This document shows positions 1 to 8,409 of a stretch of 64,000 bases of DNA, one piece after another. This stretch comes from JAICUY01 sp038250515. GTDB lineage: Bacteria; Chloroflexota; Limnocylindria; QHBO01. Position numbers and translations under genes: made by a program. The notes under the pieces are model-generated. The model worked only from the letters and a program-made list of their open reading frames with translations. It did no database searches and was not told the origin of the DNA. Location of the stretch: positions 1 to 64,000 of the forward strand of contig JBBSCG010000005.1 of the NCBI GenBank assembly GCA_038250515.1, written 5' to 3'. Each line of letters starts with the position of its first letter. Positions within the stretch are counted from its first letter, which is position 1.

Positions 1-587
1 GAGCCCGGACCCTGGTGGCCCGCAACCTCGCCGGCGATGACGCGAACGAGCGCTCCCCCATCGGACGAGGCGAGAAGCGCCACCTCGCGTGCGCGGATGT
101 CCTGGTAGCGCGGGGCCGACCATTTCTGCGCGGCGGGAAGGTTGACCCACAGCTGCATGCCATGGAACAGGCCGCCGCTGACGACGAGCGACTCGGGTGG
201 CTTCTCGATATGCAGAATGCCCGCTCCCGCGGTCATCCACTGCGTATCGCCGTTGGTGATCACTCCCCCACCCCCGTTCGAGTCGCTGTGCTCGAACGTG
301 CCGTCCATCATGTAAGTGACCGTCTCGAAGCCTCGGTGCGGGTGCCAGGGCGTGCCCTTGGGCTCTCCCGGCGCGTACTCCACCTCCCCCATCTGGTCGA
401 GATGGATGAAGGGATCGAGATCTGCCAGGTCGACGCCGGCGAATGCGCGGCGCACCGGAAATCCCTCGCCTTCGAAGCCACGCGGTGCACTGGTGATGCT
501 GCGCACGACACGCTGCCGAACGGTGGCCGGATGCGGCGGTGGGATTCGCGGGAGGAGTGTGATGTCGTCGACGGTGATGGCAGGCAT
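1..587 (-). CDS. Pirin-family cupin protein (partial, C-terminus outside window)
   Basis: The first 195 codons of a pirin are visible; the rest runs off the left edge (family members are about 230-300 residues). The N-terminal cupin barrel carries the iron-binding residues of pirins: H82 and H84 in WHPHRGFET, and H126 and E128 in GILHIEK, where the usual HSE is HIE. The family segments FIHLDQMGE, GDTQWMTAGAGI and GMQLWVNLPA are also present. Bacterial pirins are iron proteins; some act as quercetin dioxygenases or as redox-sensitive binding partners of enzymes, and the substrate cannot be told from sequence. ATG at 587-585 is the only reasonable start, and no strong ribosome binding site precedes it. 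A small inverted repeat lies 22 bp upstream. Confidence 0.9.
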   Translation of the reverse strand, partial: MPAITVDDITLLPRIPPPHPATVRQRVVRSITSAPRGFEGEGFPVRRAFAGVDLADLDPFIHLDQMGEVEYAPGEPKGTPWHPHRGFETVTYMMDGTFEHSDSNGGGGVITNGDTQWMTAGAGILHIEKPPESLVVSGGLFHGMQLWVNLPAAQKWSAPRYQDIRAREVALLASSDGGALVRVIAGEVAGHQGPG

Positions 588-608
588 GATCACATCATAG
601 CACCGATG

Positions 609-622
609 GTTGCGGATGCAAC
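609..622. promoter_or_regulatory. Inverted repeat upstream of pirin gene (possible operator)
   Basis: GTTGC-GGAT-GCAAC is a perfect 5-bp dyad with a 4-bp spacer, 22 bp before the pirin start. MarR or HxlR type repressors often bind such TTGC-N-GCAA dyads near pirin genes, but no regulator gene is visible here, so operator function is only a guess. It ends at the stop codon of the candidate 39-residue frame at 622-741. Confidence 0.25.
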
Positions 623-741
623 TACCTGACCCTGATCCCCCAGTAGGAGGGACCTTCACCCGTGACCGATACGGCGCACGCCAGACCCCGGAATCGCTCC
701 TCGAGCTTCTCCGGATCCCACGGCACCTTCACCTCCGACAT
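622..741 (-). CDS. Possible small protein, 39 aa, unknown
   Basis: This short frame starts ATG TCG GAG GTG and encodes a protein-like sequence (MSEVKVPWDPEKLEERF at the start, ending SYWGIRVR). It lies 34 bp upstream of the pirin gene on the same strand, in a 224-bp gap with no other gene. Codons are GC-ending as in its neighbours. An in-frame ATG at 750 would add three residues. I recognise no family and see no clear ribosome binding site, so it may be a real small protein, the remnant of a longer gene, or chance. Confidence 0.3.
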   Translation of the reverse strand: MSEVKVPWDPEKLEERFRGLACAVSVTGEGPSYWGIRVR

Positions 742-811
742 GCCAGGCATCGTACCGACAACGGGTGCGTCGGCCTGTCGCCGGACCCGTCCAGGGTGGC
801 AGAATCGGCCC

Positions 812-1903
812 ATGCTCTCTCGATTCGTAGCTGCCGCCGGGCGGCAGGCCCTGATCCTCGGGTCGGTTGCGGTTCTGGCGACCGTTATGTCGGCCGTGCT
901 GCGGATGGTGGGTGCCAGCGAGATCGCGGTCTTCTTGGCCACGGCCATCGCGCTTGCCAGCCTAGCGTCGGTCGTCGGCGCGGCCACAGAGCAGCTCGGC
1001 GCACGCCTGGGACCGGGCGCGACCGGCGTGCTGCAGTCAGCGCTGGGCAACCTGCCGGAGCTGTTCATCAGCATTTTCGCGCTCCAGGCCGGGCTGGTGA
1101 TCGTGGTACAGACCGCGCTCATCGGCTCGATCCTGGCCAACAGCCTGCTCGTGCTCGGCCTCGCCTTTTTCGTCGGGGGCGTCCGTCACGGCCCGCAGCG
1201 TTTCGGAGCCGATAGCACCCGCATGACGGCCATGCTGCTGGTGCTCTCGGTGGCATCCCTCGCCATCCCGACGCTCGCCACCGCGCCGGGAGCGCCCGAT
1301 GCCGGTCATGCCCGCGACCTGAGCGTGATCACCTCGCTGGTCCTGCTGGTCATCTTCGTCGCCAGCATCCCGTCGTCGATCCGTGGCACCATCGGTCCCT
1401 CTCGCGAAGGGCGCACATCCGAGAGCGGCTGGCCGCTGCGAGCCTCGCTCATCGTGCTCGCCATCGCCGCCCTGGGCGCCGCCCTCGTGTCCGATTGGTT
1501 CGTCGAAGCCCTGCGGCCGGCGATGGCGGGCCTGGGCCTCTCGGAGGAGTTCGTCGGCCTCGTCGTGGTGGCAATCGCGGGCAACGCAGTGGAGAACGTT
1601 GTCGGCATCACCGCCGCCGCACGGAACCAGGCCGACCTGGCCGTGAGTCTCATCCTGAACAGCAGCCTGCAGGTGGCGCTGCTGCTGGTGCCGGCACTCG
1701 TGCTGATCAGCATCCTCATCGGGGGACCAGGCCTGACCCTGGTCGCGCCACTCCTGCTGATTGCAGCGCTCGGACTTGCCGCAATCCTCGCCGCGCTGGT
1801 CGTGTTCGATGGCGAGTCGACCTATATCGAGGGCCTGGCGCTCATCGGCCTCTACATCATCATCGCCGCCAGCGTGTGGTATGGACGACCGCTGCCGGGA
1901 TGA
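812..1903 (+). CDS. Calcium/proton (CaCA superfamily) exchanger
   Basis: This 363-residue polytopic membrane protein has about 10-11 hydrophobic helices. It contains the two inverted alpha-repeats of the Cax/CaCA superfamily: GVLQSALGNLPELFISIF (about residues 70-88) and VAIAGNAVENVVGITAA (about residues 252-268), each with the N-x-x-E ion-binding core. It probably exports Ca2+ in exchange for H+ across the cytoplasmic membrane; another cation is possible. The start was placed at the ATG before the first helix (MLSRFVAAAGRQ). The frame is open further upstream, but that part is Arg- and Pro-rich and overlaps the opposite strand. It converges with the small membrane gene at 1919, leaving 15 bp with no terminator visible. 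Confidence 0.88.
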   Translation: MLSRFVAAAGRQALILGSVAVLATVMSAVLRMVGASEIAVFLATAIALASLASVVGAATEQLGARLGPGATGVLQSALGNLPELFISIFALQAGLVIVVQTALIGSILANSLLVLGLAFFVGGVRHGPQRFGADSTRMTAMLLVLSVASLAIPTLATAPGAPDAGHARDLSVITSLVLLVIFVASIPSSIRGTIGPSREGRTSESGWPLRASLIVLAIAALGAALVSDWFVEALRPAMAGLGLSEEFVGLVVVAIAGNAVENVVGITAAARNQADLAVSLILNSSLQVALLLVPALVLISILIGGPGLTLVAPLLLIAALGLAAILAALVVFDGESTYIEGLALIGLYIIIAASVWYGRPLPG

Positions 1904-1918
1904 GGTGCAGGTCGGACA

Positions 1919-2296
1919 TCAGGCTCGCTCGGCCGGAACGCCGAGGGTGATCGCGGCCGCGATCGTGGCAACCGCCAGCGATAGGGCCTCGGCGGCGGTG
2001 AGCGCCGCATCGCCGGCGAACAGGCCGGTCGCCGCGCTGGGGATGAGGCTGAGGACGGCGGGCACGAGCGTCCAGCCCAGCACCAGCGCGGTCGGCGCCG
2101 TCGCGCCCGGTAGGCGCAGCATGCGCGTGACAACCGCGGTCAGCACACCCAGGAACGCGGCCAGCAGCAGCACGAGAATGAGCGCCGGTTGATCCTTGGC
2201 GCCAGATGCCGCAACAAGCCGAACCAGGCCCTGCTCGGCGATCGCCACCGCCAGCGCCAGCAACGCACCCAGCACAGCCGCACGCGCGCCGCTCAT
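1919..2296 (-). CDS. Small integral membrane protein, unknown function
   Basis: This 125-residue protein has four predicted hydrophobic helices (about 5-30, 38-58, 68-90 and 95-120) and no catalytic motif I recognise. Its ATG overlaps the murC stop as ATGA, so it is translationally coupled to murC and is the last gene of the long rpsB-to-murC minus-strand array. Position alone hints at an envelope role, but no function can be assigned. Confidence 0.6.
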   Translation of the reverse strand: MSGARAAVLGALLALAVAIAEQGLVRLVAASGAKDQPALILVLLLAAFLGVLTAVVTRMLRLPGATAPTALVLGWTLVPAVLSLIPSAATGLFAGDAALTAAEALSLAVATIAAAITLGVPAERA

Positions 2297-3714
2297 GACA
2301 GCGCCCTCGGCCGATCGAGCACGCCGTCGGACAGAGCATCGGCCAAGTGTCTCGCGATGCGGTAGCTCTTGCCGGCGCCCATGACCAGCACCGCGTCGCC
2401 CGCGCGCAGGTGCTCCGCCACGTAGCGCGCGGCGGTATCGACGTCGCCACCGGCCATGGCGGACACGCCCGAGGTGCGTTCGATGGCATCGGCCACGGCT
2501 TCGGCGGATGTGACCGACGTATCCGTATCGCGGGAGGCGAAGATGTCCGCGATGACGACCTCGTCGGCATCGGTGAAGGCCTGGGCGAACTCGTCGATGA
2601 ACAGCGCCGTGCGTGAGTACATGTGCGGCTCGAAGACAGCCCACAGGCGTCGGTCACCGACCTTCTGCCGAGCAGCGGCCAGCGCGGCGCGTACCTCGGT
2701 TGGATGGTGACCGTAGTCGTCGTAGACCGTCACGCCGCCAGTATCGGCGATCAGCTCCATGCGGCGTCCGGCTCCGCGGAAGGTCGCCAACGCGTCGGCG
2801 AGCGACTCGAAAGACGCTCCCAGCGTGCGTGCCAGCGCCAGCGCCGCCGTGGCATTCAGCACGTTGTGCTTTCCCGCCAGGCTCATCGCAAACCGATGAC
2901 CAAACAGGGTGAACGCGGTCACCTCGCGCCCATACTCGATATCAGCGGCAGCCAGCGACGTACCCGGTCCGTAGCGCTCCACGCGGCCCGGCCAGCCGTC
3001 CAGGCGGTCCAGCAGGGCGTCAACGCCCGGATCACCCGCAGTAACCAGCAGCAGGCAGCCGCCGACGCGCTCATCGGGACGCATGCCGCGAGCGAAGCGC
3101 TCGAAGCTGTCGAGCACCGCCGCCCGGTCAGCGAAGAAGTCGGGATGATCCATCTCAACGTTGGTCAGGATCGCCGCCGCGGGGTGGTAGTTGAGGAAGT
3201 TGTCACCGAACTCGTCCGCCTCGACCAGGAACGGCGCTCCCCTGCCCGGACGCACAGTGGCACCCCACTCGGCGATGAACGCGCCGACCTCGACGGTCGG
3301 ATCGAGGCCGGCCCCGATCAGCAGGTGGCCGAGCAGCGCGGTGGTCGTCGATTTGCCATGCGTGCCGGTCACCGCCAGCCCGAGATGATCACGCTCCCCC
3401 ATCAGCTCGCCGAGCAGCGTCTGCCACGGCACGACGGGGAGCCCGGCAGCATGCGCCGCGACAAGCTCCGGCAGGTCGGCATGCGCGCGCAGCGCCGGGG
3501 TGATGGCGACGCGCTGGACACCGACGAGATGCGCCGGATCGTGGCCTGTGACCCAGCGCACGCCGGCCTCGTCGAGTGGCGGCGTGTACGGCGAAGGGGC
3601 GTCGAGATCGCAGCCGTCGACGTCCGCGCCGGCGAGCGCACACAGTAGCGCCGTGCCGGCCGCGCCGGAGCCCGCGATCCCGATGAGGTGGATGCGCTCG
3701 CCGGAGCGGACCAT
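2293..3714 (-). CDS. murC: UDP-N-acetylmuramate--L-alanine ligase
   Basis: This 473-residue cytoplasmic ATP-dependent ligase of the Mur family adds L-alanine to UDP-MurNAc, the first amino acid of the peptidoglycan stem peptide. Visible features are an N-terminal Rossmann loop (GIAGSGAAG, about 12-20), the ATP loop GTHGKSTT (117-124), the metal/substrate segment VEADEFGDNFL followed by ILTNVEMDHPD, NVLNATAALALA, and the C-terminal domain with YDDYGHHPTEV and FEPHMYSR. The start is the ATG 4 nt after the pncC stop and just before the Rossmann strand. The N-terminal substrate motif is somewhat diverged, so the related ligase Mpl is a weaker alternative. No other mur or fts division genes flank it, unlike the usual dcw cluster. 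Confidence 0.9.
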   Translation of the reverse strand: MVRSGERIHLIGIAGSGAAGTALLCALAGADVDGCDLDAPSPYTPPLDEAGVRWVTGHDPAHLVGVQRVAITPALRAHADLPELVAAHAAGLPVVPWQTLLGELMGERDHLGLAVTGTHGKSTTTALLGHLLIGAGLDPTVEVGAFIAEWGATVRPGRGAPFLVEADEFGDNFLNYHPAAAILTNVEMDHPDFFADRAAVLDSFERFARGMRPDERVGGCLLLVTAGDPGVDALLDRLDGWPGRVERYGPGTSLAAADIEYGREVTAFTLFGHRFAMSLAGKHNVLNATAALALARTLGASFESLADALATFRGAGRRMELIADTGGVTVYDDYGHHPTEVRAALAAARQKVGDRRLWAVFEPHMYSRTALFIDEFAQAFTDADEVVIADIFASRDTDTSVTSAEAVADAIERTSGVSAMAGGDVDTAARYVAEHLRAGDAVLVMGAGKSYRIARHLADALSDGVLDRPRALS

Positions 3715-3718
3715 GTGG

Positions 3719-4225
3719 CTACTCCCCCGCCGCGAGCTGGAGCATGGCAAGCGCCGACGCACGCTTGTTACCGCCCCGGTCGTGCGCAAAGACATGCCGC
3801 TCGACCTGCGGCTCCACGCCACGCCGCGCGGCGGCGACGTACACCAGGCCGACGGGCTTGGTCGGCGTACCGCCGTCCGGCCCGGCGATGCCGGTCACCG
3901 CGACGCCCAGATCCACCTCGAAGCGCCTGCGCACACCCTCGGCCATCGCTGCAGCCACCTCGGCCGACACGACACCATGCCGGGCGATCAGTTTGTGCGG
4001 CACGCCCAGCTCGATCTCCTTGACGCGGTCCGCGTAGCAGATCACGCCGCCGACGTAGTACTCGCTCGATCCGGGAACGGACGTGATGGCGTGACCGACC
4101 AGGCCGCCCGTGCAGGACTCGGCGGTTGCCAGCTGCCATGCTCGAGCGCGCAGCGCCCGACCGAGCTGTTCGGCAGCGGCCACGAGCACCTCGTAGCTCG
4201 GCGGAGAAGGCGGAGGCGGCGGCAT
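3719..4225 (-). CDS. pncC: Nicotinamide-nucleotide amidase, CinA C-terminal domain type
   Basis: This 168-residue protein is the stand-alone CinA C-terminal (PncC) domain. It deamidates nicotinamide mononucleotide to nicotinate mononucleotide in the pyridine nucleotide cycle. The family signature with the catalytic serine is AESCTGG (about 37-43), followed by VPGSSEYYVGGVICYAD and TGIAGPDGGTPTKPVGLVY. The N-terminal molybdopterin-binding-like domain of full CinA is absent. The start is the ATG 4 nt beyond the yajQ stop, followed by a Pro-rich lead (MPPPPPSPP). The gene sits tightly between yajQ and murC and is presumably co-transcribed with them. Confidence 0.9.
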   Translation of the reverse strand: MPPPPPSPPSYEVLVAAAEQLGRALRARAWQLATAESCTGGLVGHAITSVPGSSEYYVGGVICYADRVKEIELGVPHKLIARHGVVSAEVAAAMAEGVRRRFEVDLGVAVTGIAGPDGGTPTKPVGLVYVAAARRGVEPQVERHVFAHDRGGNKRASALAMLQLAAGE

Positions 4226-4229
4226 CGGT

Positions 4230-4718
4230 CTAGCGGTAGTTCTGAAACTGCAGCTCGACCGGGTAGTCAAGGTCACGCAGAAAGCCGATCACGTACTGCA
4301 GGTCGTCCTTGCTCTTGGCGCTGACCCGCACCGAATCACCCTGGATCGATGGCTTGGTCTTCGGGAACTGCTCACGAATCTTCTTGGAGAGCTCCTTGGT
4401 CTGCTCGCTGGTCAGCCCACGCTTCAGGCCAATCTGCTGACGAACCGTGCCACCCGCGGCCGGCTCGAACTTGCCCCAGTCGAAGATCTTCAGCGACAGG
4501 CCGCGCCGCACCGCCTTCGACTGCAGGAGGTCCTTGATCGCGTTGGCGTGGTACTCGTCGGCCGTCTGGAGCGTGATCTCCTCCTTGCCCAGCTCGAGCG
4601 ACGAGTGGCTGTTCTTGAGGTCGTAGCGCGCCCCGATCTCGCGGCGTACCTGGTCGAGTGCGTTCACCAGCTCCTGCTGGTCGAACTCGCTGACGACGTC
4701 GAACGAAGACTCGGCCAT
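4230..4718 (-). CDS. yajQ: YajQ family nucleotide-binding protein
   Basis: This 162-residue protein matches the YajQ family over its whole length: N-terminal SSFDVVSEFDQQELVNALDQ, central ANAIKDLLQSKAVRRGL, and C-terminal VRVSAKSKDDLQYVIGFLR. YajQ proteins have two ferredoxin-like folds. Some bind cyclic di-GMP and modulate transcription, others associate with RNA, and the role here is unknown. The start is ATG at 4718, 21 bp downstream of the RodZ-like stop. No GGDEF or EAL enzyme is present in the window to support a c-di-GMP link. Confidence 0.9.
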   Translation of the reverse strand: MAESSFDVVSEFDQQELVNALDQVRREIGARYDLKNSHSSLELGKEEITLQTADEYHANAIKDLLQSKAVRRGLSLKIFDWGKFEPAAGGTVRQQIGLKRGLTSEQTKELSKKIREQFPKTKPSIQGDSVRVSAKSKDDLQYVIGFLRDLDYPVELQFQNYR

Positions 4719-4739
4719 GGCTCTCCTGTTCCTGGTTGC

Positions 4740-6017
4740 TTACCGATTCCGCGTGATGATCCAGTCGACGACCGCGCCGGCTCCCCCCATCTGACCGATA
4801 CGGACGCCGTTGATGGTGACGTCGACGGCTGCGGCGTTGCCGGCACGCAGGCGAATCTGCGTGCCCGCCTTGACGTTGATTTTCTCGCCGGGCTGGCTGA
4901 TCTGCCCCGATACGCCGGCCTTCGGCTTGCCGTCCTCGATGACCTCGAGGTACGACTGGGCGCCACCGATGCTGATCGTCCCATTCAGGCCCGTCGGCGA
5001 CGTGACCGTCACCTGGCGAACGATTGGCCCGCCCTGCGCCGGAGCGATGTGCAGCTCCCAGCTGCCCGCCGGCAGCTGCAGCTTCGTCGAGAACGCGCCG
5101 GTCGCGTCCGCCTTCAGCGCGAGCGGTTTGGGTGCCTTCGGCGCCAGCAGCTTCACCGACCGATTCGCCCCAGTGACAACCGTAAAGGCAGGATTGCCGG
5201 CCTTGACCAGGCGCGCGCTGACGGTCAGCGCAGCATTCGGCGATGCGCTGCCCGAGACGGACACGGCGCCGCTCGAAGTCGCCTTGTCCGCGGGCTCGAC
5301 CAGCGTCAGCTGTGCTGCCGGGGACTGACTCGGCTGCAGCGTGACGACCTGGATGGTGCGCGTCTCCTCTTCGCTGTCACGCTTGGTCAGCGGGTCGCTG
5401 GCGGTGAGCCTGATCACATTCGATCCGGGAAGCAGCTTCACGTGGATGGCGAAGTTGCCGTCGTCATCTGCCGTGACCGTTGGGTTCTCGGTCAAATCCT
5501 TGACCGTGATTCGCGAGTTGGCCGGCGCCACGCCGCGCACCGTGTACTCGAGCTCGTGATAGGCGGCGACATCCCCCGCCGGTTCCGTGATCCGCAGCTC
5601 GGGCGTGCGCGCGAAGGTGATCAGCTCGCGACCGAGGTAGTAGACGAACGCGACGACCGCGACCGTCAAGATCGCGGCGGCGACCGCACCCGGCGTCAGC
5701 ACGAAGGCGCGCGAGCGACGGACGGCGATCGGTCGCGGCGGCGGCGCGAGGCCGCGACGATCCGGCTGCGCGGCGGCACTCTCGAGTCGATACAGGTCGA
5801 TCAGGTACTCCGGGTCGAGACCGAGGTACAGGCCGTAGTTGCGCAGGAATCCCTTGGTGTAGACCGATCCGGGCAGATCACGGTACGTGCCCGTCTCGAG
5901 CGCCGAGAGGTAGCGCGCGCGGATCTTGGTATCGCGCTCGACGCGTGGCAGGTCGACGCCCTTCGCTTCGCGTGCGGAACGCAGCACCTCACCGAGCCTG
6001 TGCAGCTCGCCGCTCAC
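4740..6017 (-). CDS. RodZ-like membrane-anchored helix-turn-helix protein with DUF4115
   Basis: The 425-residue protein begins with a RodZ-type HTH domain (about 5-75, with LGEVLRSAREAKGV and SVYTKGFLRNYG). A Pro/Arg linker and one transmembrane helix (about 105-128) follow, then a long outer region of Ig-like beta repeats and a C-terminal DUF4115 domain (about 345-420, with SYLEVIEDGKP, NVKAGTQIRLRAGN and VTINGV). RodZ links MreB filaments to the cell-wall elongation machinery, but mreB is not in the window, so the morphogenetic role is inferred from the domains. The start is GTG, overlapping the ftsK stop as GTGA. The periplasmic part is longer than in typical RodZ because of two or more inserted bacterial Ig-like segments. 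Confidence 0.82.
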   Translation of the reverse strand: MSGELHRLGEVLRSAREAKGVDLPRVERDTKIRARYLSALETGTYRDLPGSVYTKGFLRNYGLYLGLDPEYLIDLYRLESAAAQPDRRGLAPPPRPIAVRRSRAFVLTPGAVAAAILTVAVVAFVYYLGRELITFARTPELRITEPAGDVAAYHELEYTVRGVAPANSRITVKDLTENPTVTADDDGNFAIHVKLLPGSNVIRLTASDPLTKRDSEEETRTIQVVTLQPSQSPAAQLTLVEPADKATSSGAVSVSGSASPNAALTVSARLVKAGNPAFTVVTGANRSVKLLAPKAPKPLALKADATGAFSTKLQLPAGSWELHIAPAQGGPIVRQVTVTSPTGLNGTISIGGAQSYLEVIEDGKPKAGVSGQISQPGEKINVKAGTQIRLRAGNAAAVDVTINGVRIGQMGGAGAVVDWIITRNR

Positions 6018-8401
6018 GCCTCGTCCTCGTCGGGTGCCACGTCACCACCCCAGCCGTCGGGCGTGACCAGCACCTCACGGAAGCGGCTGCCGTCTGCGGC
6101 GCCGACGATGCCGCGATCCTCCATCTGGTCGAGGATGCGCGCCGCCCGTGCGTAGCCAACGCGCAGCCGTCGCTGCAGCAGTGACGCGGAAGCCTTGTCG
6201 GAGCGACGCACGAGGTCGATCGCCTGGCTGAGCAGGGCATCGGCGTCGTCTTCCTCGTCTCCCTCACCCGGGTGACCACCCGACCGGCCGTCGCGCTTCG
6301 GCGCCGTGATCTCCGGCCGATATTGCGGCCCGCCCTGTGCGCGCCAGTGGCGCGCGAGCTCCTCGATCTCGGCATCGGTGACCAGGACGCCCTGCAGGCG
6401 CACGGCACGCGGCGCATCGATCGGCTGGTACAGCATGTCGCCGCGACCCAGCAGGTCTTCAGCGCCCACGGTATCGAGGATGGTGCGCGAGTCCGTGCCG
6501 CTGGTCATGGCGAACGCGATGCGCGACGGTATGTTGGCCTTGATCAGGCCGGTGATGACCTGCACGCTCGGGCGCTGCGTGGCCACCACCAGGTGGATGC
6601 CGGTGGCGCGAGCGAGCTGCGCGATGCGGGTGATGGTCGCCTCCACCTCGTAGGCGCTGACCATCATCAGGTCCGCTAGCTCGTCGATGATGATCACCAG
6701 GTACGGCATCCGCGGCTCCCCGGCCCGCAGCGCCTCGTTGTAGCCGGCGATATTGCGCACGCCGCGCTGCGCGAACTCGTGGTAGCGGCTCTCCATGGTG
6801 CCCACGGTCCACTTCAACGCATTGACCGCTTTGTTCGGCTCGACGATCACTTCGCACAACAGGTGCGGAATGCCCTTGTATTGCGCCAGCTCGACGCGTT
6901 TGGGATCGACCAGGATCAGCTTGACCTCGGCCGGGCTGGCGTTCATCAAAAACGAGCAGATGAGCGCGTTGACGCACACGCTCTTGCCCGATCCGGTCGC
7001 TCCGGCAATCAGGACGTGCGGCATCCTGGACAGGTCCGCGCTGAAGGGCCGGCCGGCCACGTCCTGGCCGAGCGCGAAGGCCAGCTTTGATTTCGTGCTC
7101 GCCTCGTTGAAGTTCTTGCTGGCCAGGACCTCCTTGAGCGTCACCAGGTCGAACGCGTTGTTCGGGATCTCGATACCGACGTACGGCTCGCCGGGGATCG
7201 GCGCCTGGATGCGGAGCGAGCGCGCGGCAAGCGCCAGCGCGAGGTTGTCGGCGAGCCCCTCGATGCGGCTCAGCTTGATGCCCGGCTCGACGTCGAGGGC
7301 GTACTGGGTGACCACCGGCCCTTCCTGGATGCGGGCAACCTTGACGCCGATCTTGAAGTTGGCAAGCGTCTCGCGGATGCGCTGCCCCTTGGCGGTCAGG
7401 TCCATCTGGGCCGCACTCGACTCCGGCGCGTCCGTCAGCTGCTCCATGCGCGGCAGGTCCCACACCCGCTGTATTGCCTCGAGCGCGGCGTCGTTGGTCT
7501 GCTCGGGCAGAACTGCGCCGGCCTCTGCCAGGTGCGCCTCCTCGTCCGTCTCGAGATCGGTCCCGAGTTCGTCGGCCGGCACCGCATCCCCTGACATCGG
7601 GATAATCGTGACCGGCCGTGGTGCAGGCGGACGGCTGCCGTTGGCACGGGCCCCCGGACGCTGGCGACGCAGGATCACCGGCGGCTCATCCTGCTCGCCG
7701 ATGCCGCCGAGCGCGCCGCGCATTCGCTGCAGCAGCCCGGGCTTCGGCTCGACCGATGCCGACCCATCCTCGGGCTGCATCCCGCGACCACTGCGCTCCG
7801 GGCCGTCGCCGCGGCGAGACTCCGCCTCGGCCAGCTCGGCCCGATCCTCGCGGCGCTCCAGGTAGGCCGCAACCACGTCGCCGAGGGTCATGTTGAAATA
7901 GAGCAGCAGACCGACCGCCAGCAGCAGCACCAGCACGACCCACGCGCCGACGGTTCCCACGGCACCGCTGACGGCGGCGCTCACCGCGAAGCCGATGGCA
8001 CCGCCGCCGGCTCCTGCGGCCACCGCAGCTTCCCCGTGGCCGTCGCCGAGATGGAACATTCCCAGCAGCGACAGCGCAACGAGCGCCGCGCCGCTGGCGG
8101 CCATCCAACGCTCCGCCGGCATGGCCTTCATCCAGAGCATCAGCGCGAAGCCCGCCAGCAGCGGCGCGGCGAAGGCGATGCCCCAGCCCAAGGAGCGTGC
8201 CAGCAGGTCGTGCCACGGCCGAACGATGGCGCCCGCATCGGGGGCGAACAGCGCGATGACGCTGATGATCGCCAGAAAGACGAGCACCAGCGCAAGCACC
8301 TCGCGCACGAGCCGTCCGCTGACACGCACCGTGCTGGCGGCGCGGCGGCGGCGGCGCGTGGTTCGGCGACGGCGGGTGGCGGTCCCTCGGCGACTCGTCA
8401 C
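6014..8401 (-). CDS. ftsK: DNA translocase FtsK/SpoIIIE
   Basis: This 795-residue septal DNA pump moves chromosome ends through the division site. The domain order is an Arg-rich cytoplasmic N-terminus (about 1-25), four transmembrane helices (about 28-180), an acidic variable linker, the RecA-like motor with Walker A GATGSGKS (about 465) and Walker B LVIIIDELADLMM, and a C-terminal gamma winged helix (about 725-785, SLLQRRLRVGYARAARILDQM) that reads KOPS-like polar sequences. The start is GTG, 8 bp after the RNase J stop. The gene follows rnj and overlaps the RodZ-like gene, joining RNA decay and cell-shape genes in one transcript. Confidence 0.95.
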   Translation of the reverse strand: MTSRRGTATRRRRTTRRRRRAASTVRVSGRLVREVLALVLVFLAIISVIALFAPDAGAIVRPWHDLLARSLGWGIAFAAPLLAGFALMLWMKAMPAERWMAASGAALVALSLLGMFHLGDGHGEAAVAAGAGGGAIGFAVSAAVSGAVGTVGAWVVLVLLLAVGLLLYFNMTLGDVVAAYLERREDRAELAEAESRRGDGPERSGRGMQPEDGSASVEPKPGLLQRMRGALGGIGEQDEPPVILRRQRPGARANGSRPPAPRPVTIIPMSGDAVPADELGTDLETDEEAHLAEAGAVLPEQTNDAALEAIQRVWDLPRMEQLTDAPESSAAQMDLTAKGQRIRETLANFKIGVKVARIQEGPVVTQYALDVEPGIKLSRIEGLADNLALALAARSLRIQAPIPGEPYVGIEIPNNAFDLVTLKEVLASKNFNEASTKSKLAFALGQDVAGRPFSADLSRMPHVLIAGATGSGKSVCVNALICSFLMNASPAEVKLILVDPKRVELAQYKGIPHLLCEVIVEPNKAVNALKWTVGTMESRYHEFAQRGVRNIAGYNEALRAGEPRMPYLVIIIDELADLMMVSAYEVEATITRIAQLARATGIHLVVATQRPSVQVITGLIKANIPSRIAFAMTSGTDSRTILDTVGAEDLLGRGDMLYQPIDAPRAVRLQGVLVTDAEIEELARHWRAQGGPQYRPEITAPKRDGRSGGHPGEGDEEDDADALLSQAIDLVRRSDKASASLLQRRLRVGYARAARILDQMEDRGIVGAADGSRFREVLVTPDGWGGDVAPDEDEA

Positions 8402-8409
8402 GTCGGCGT

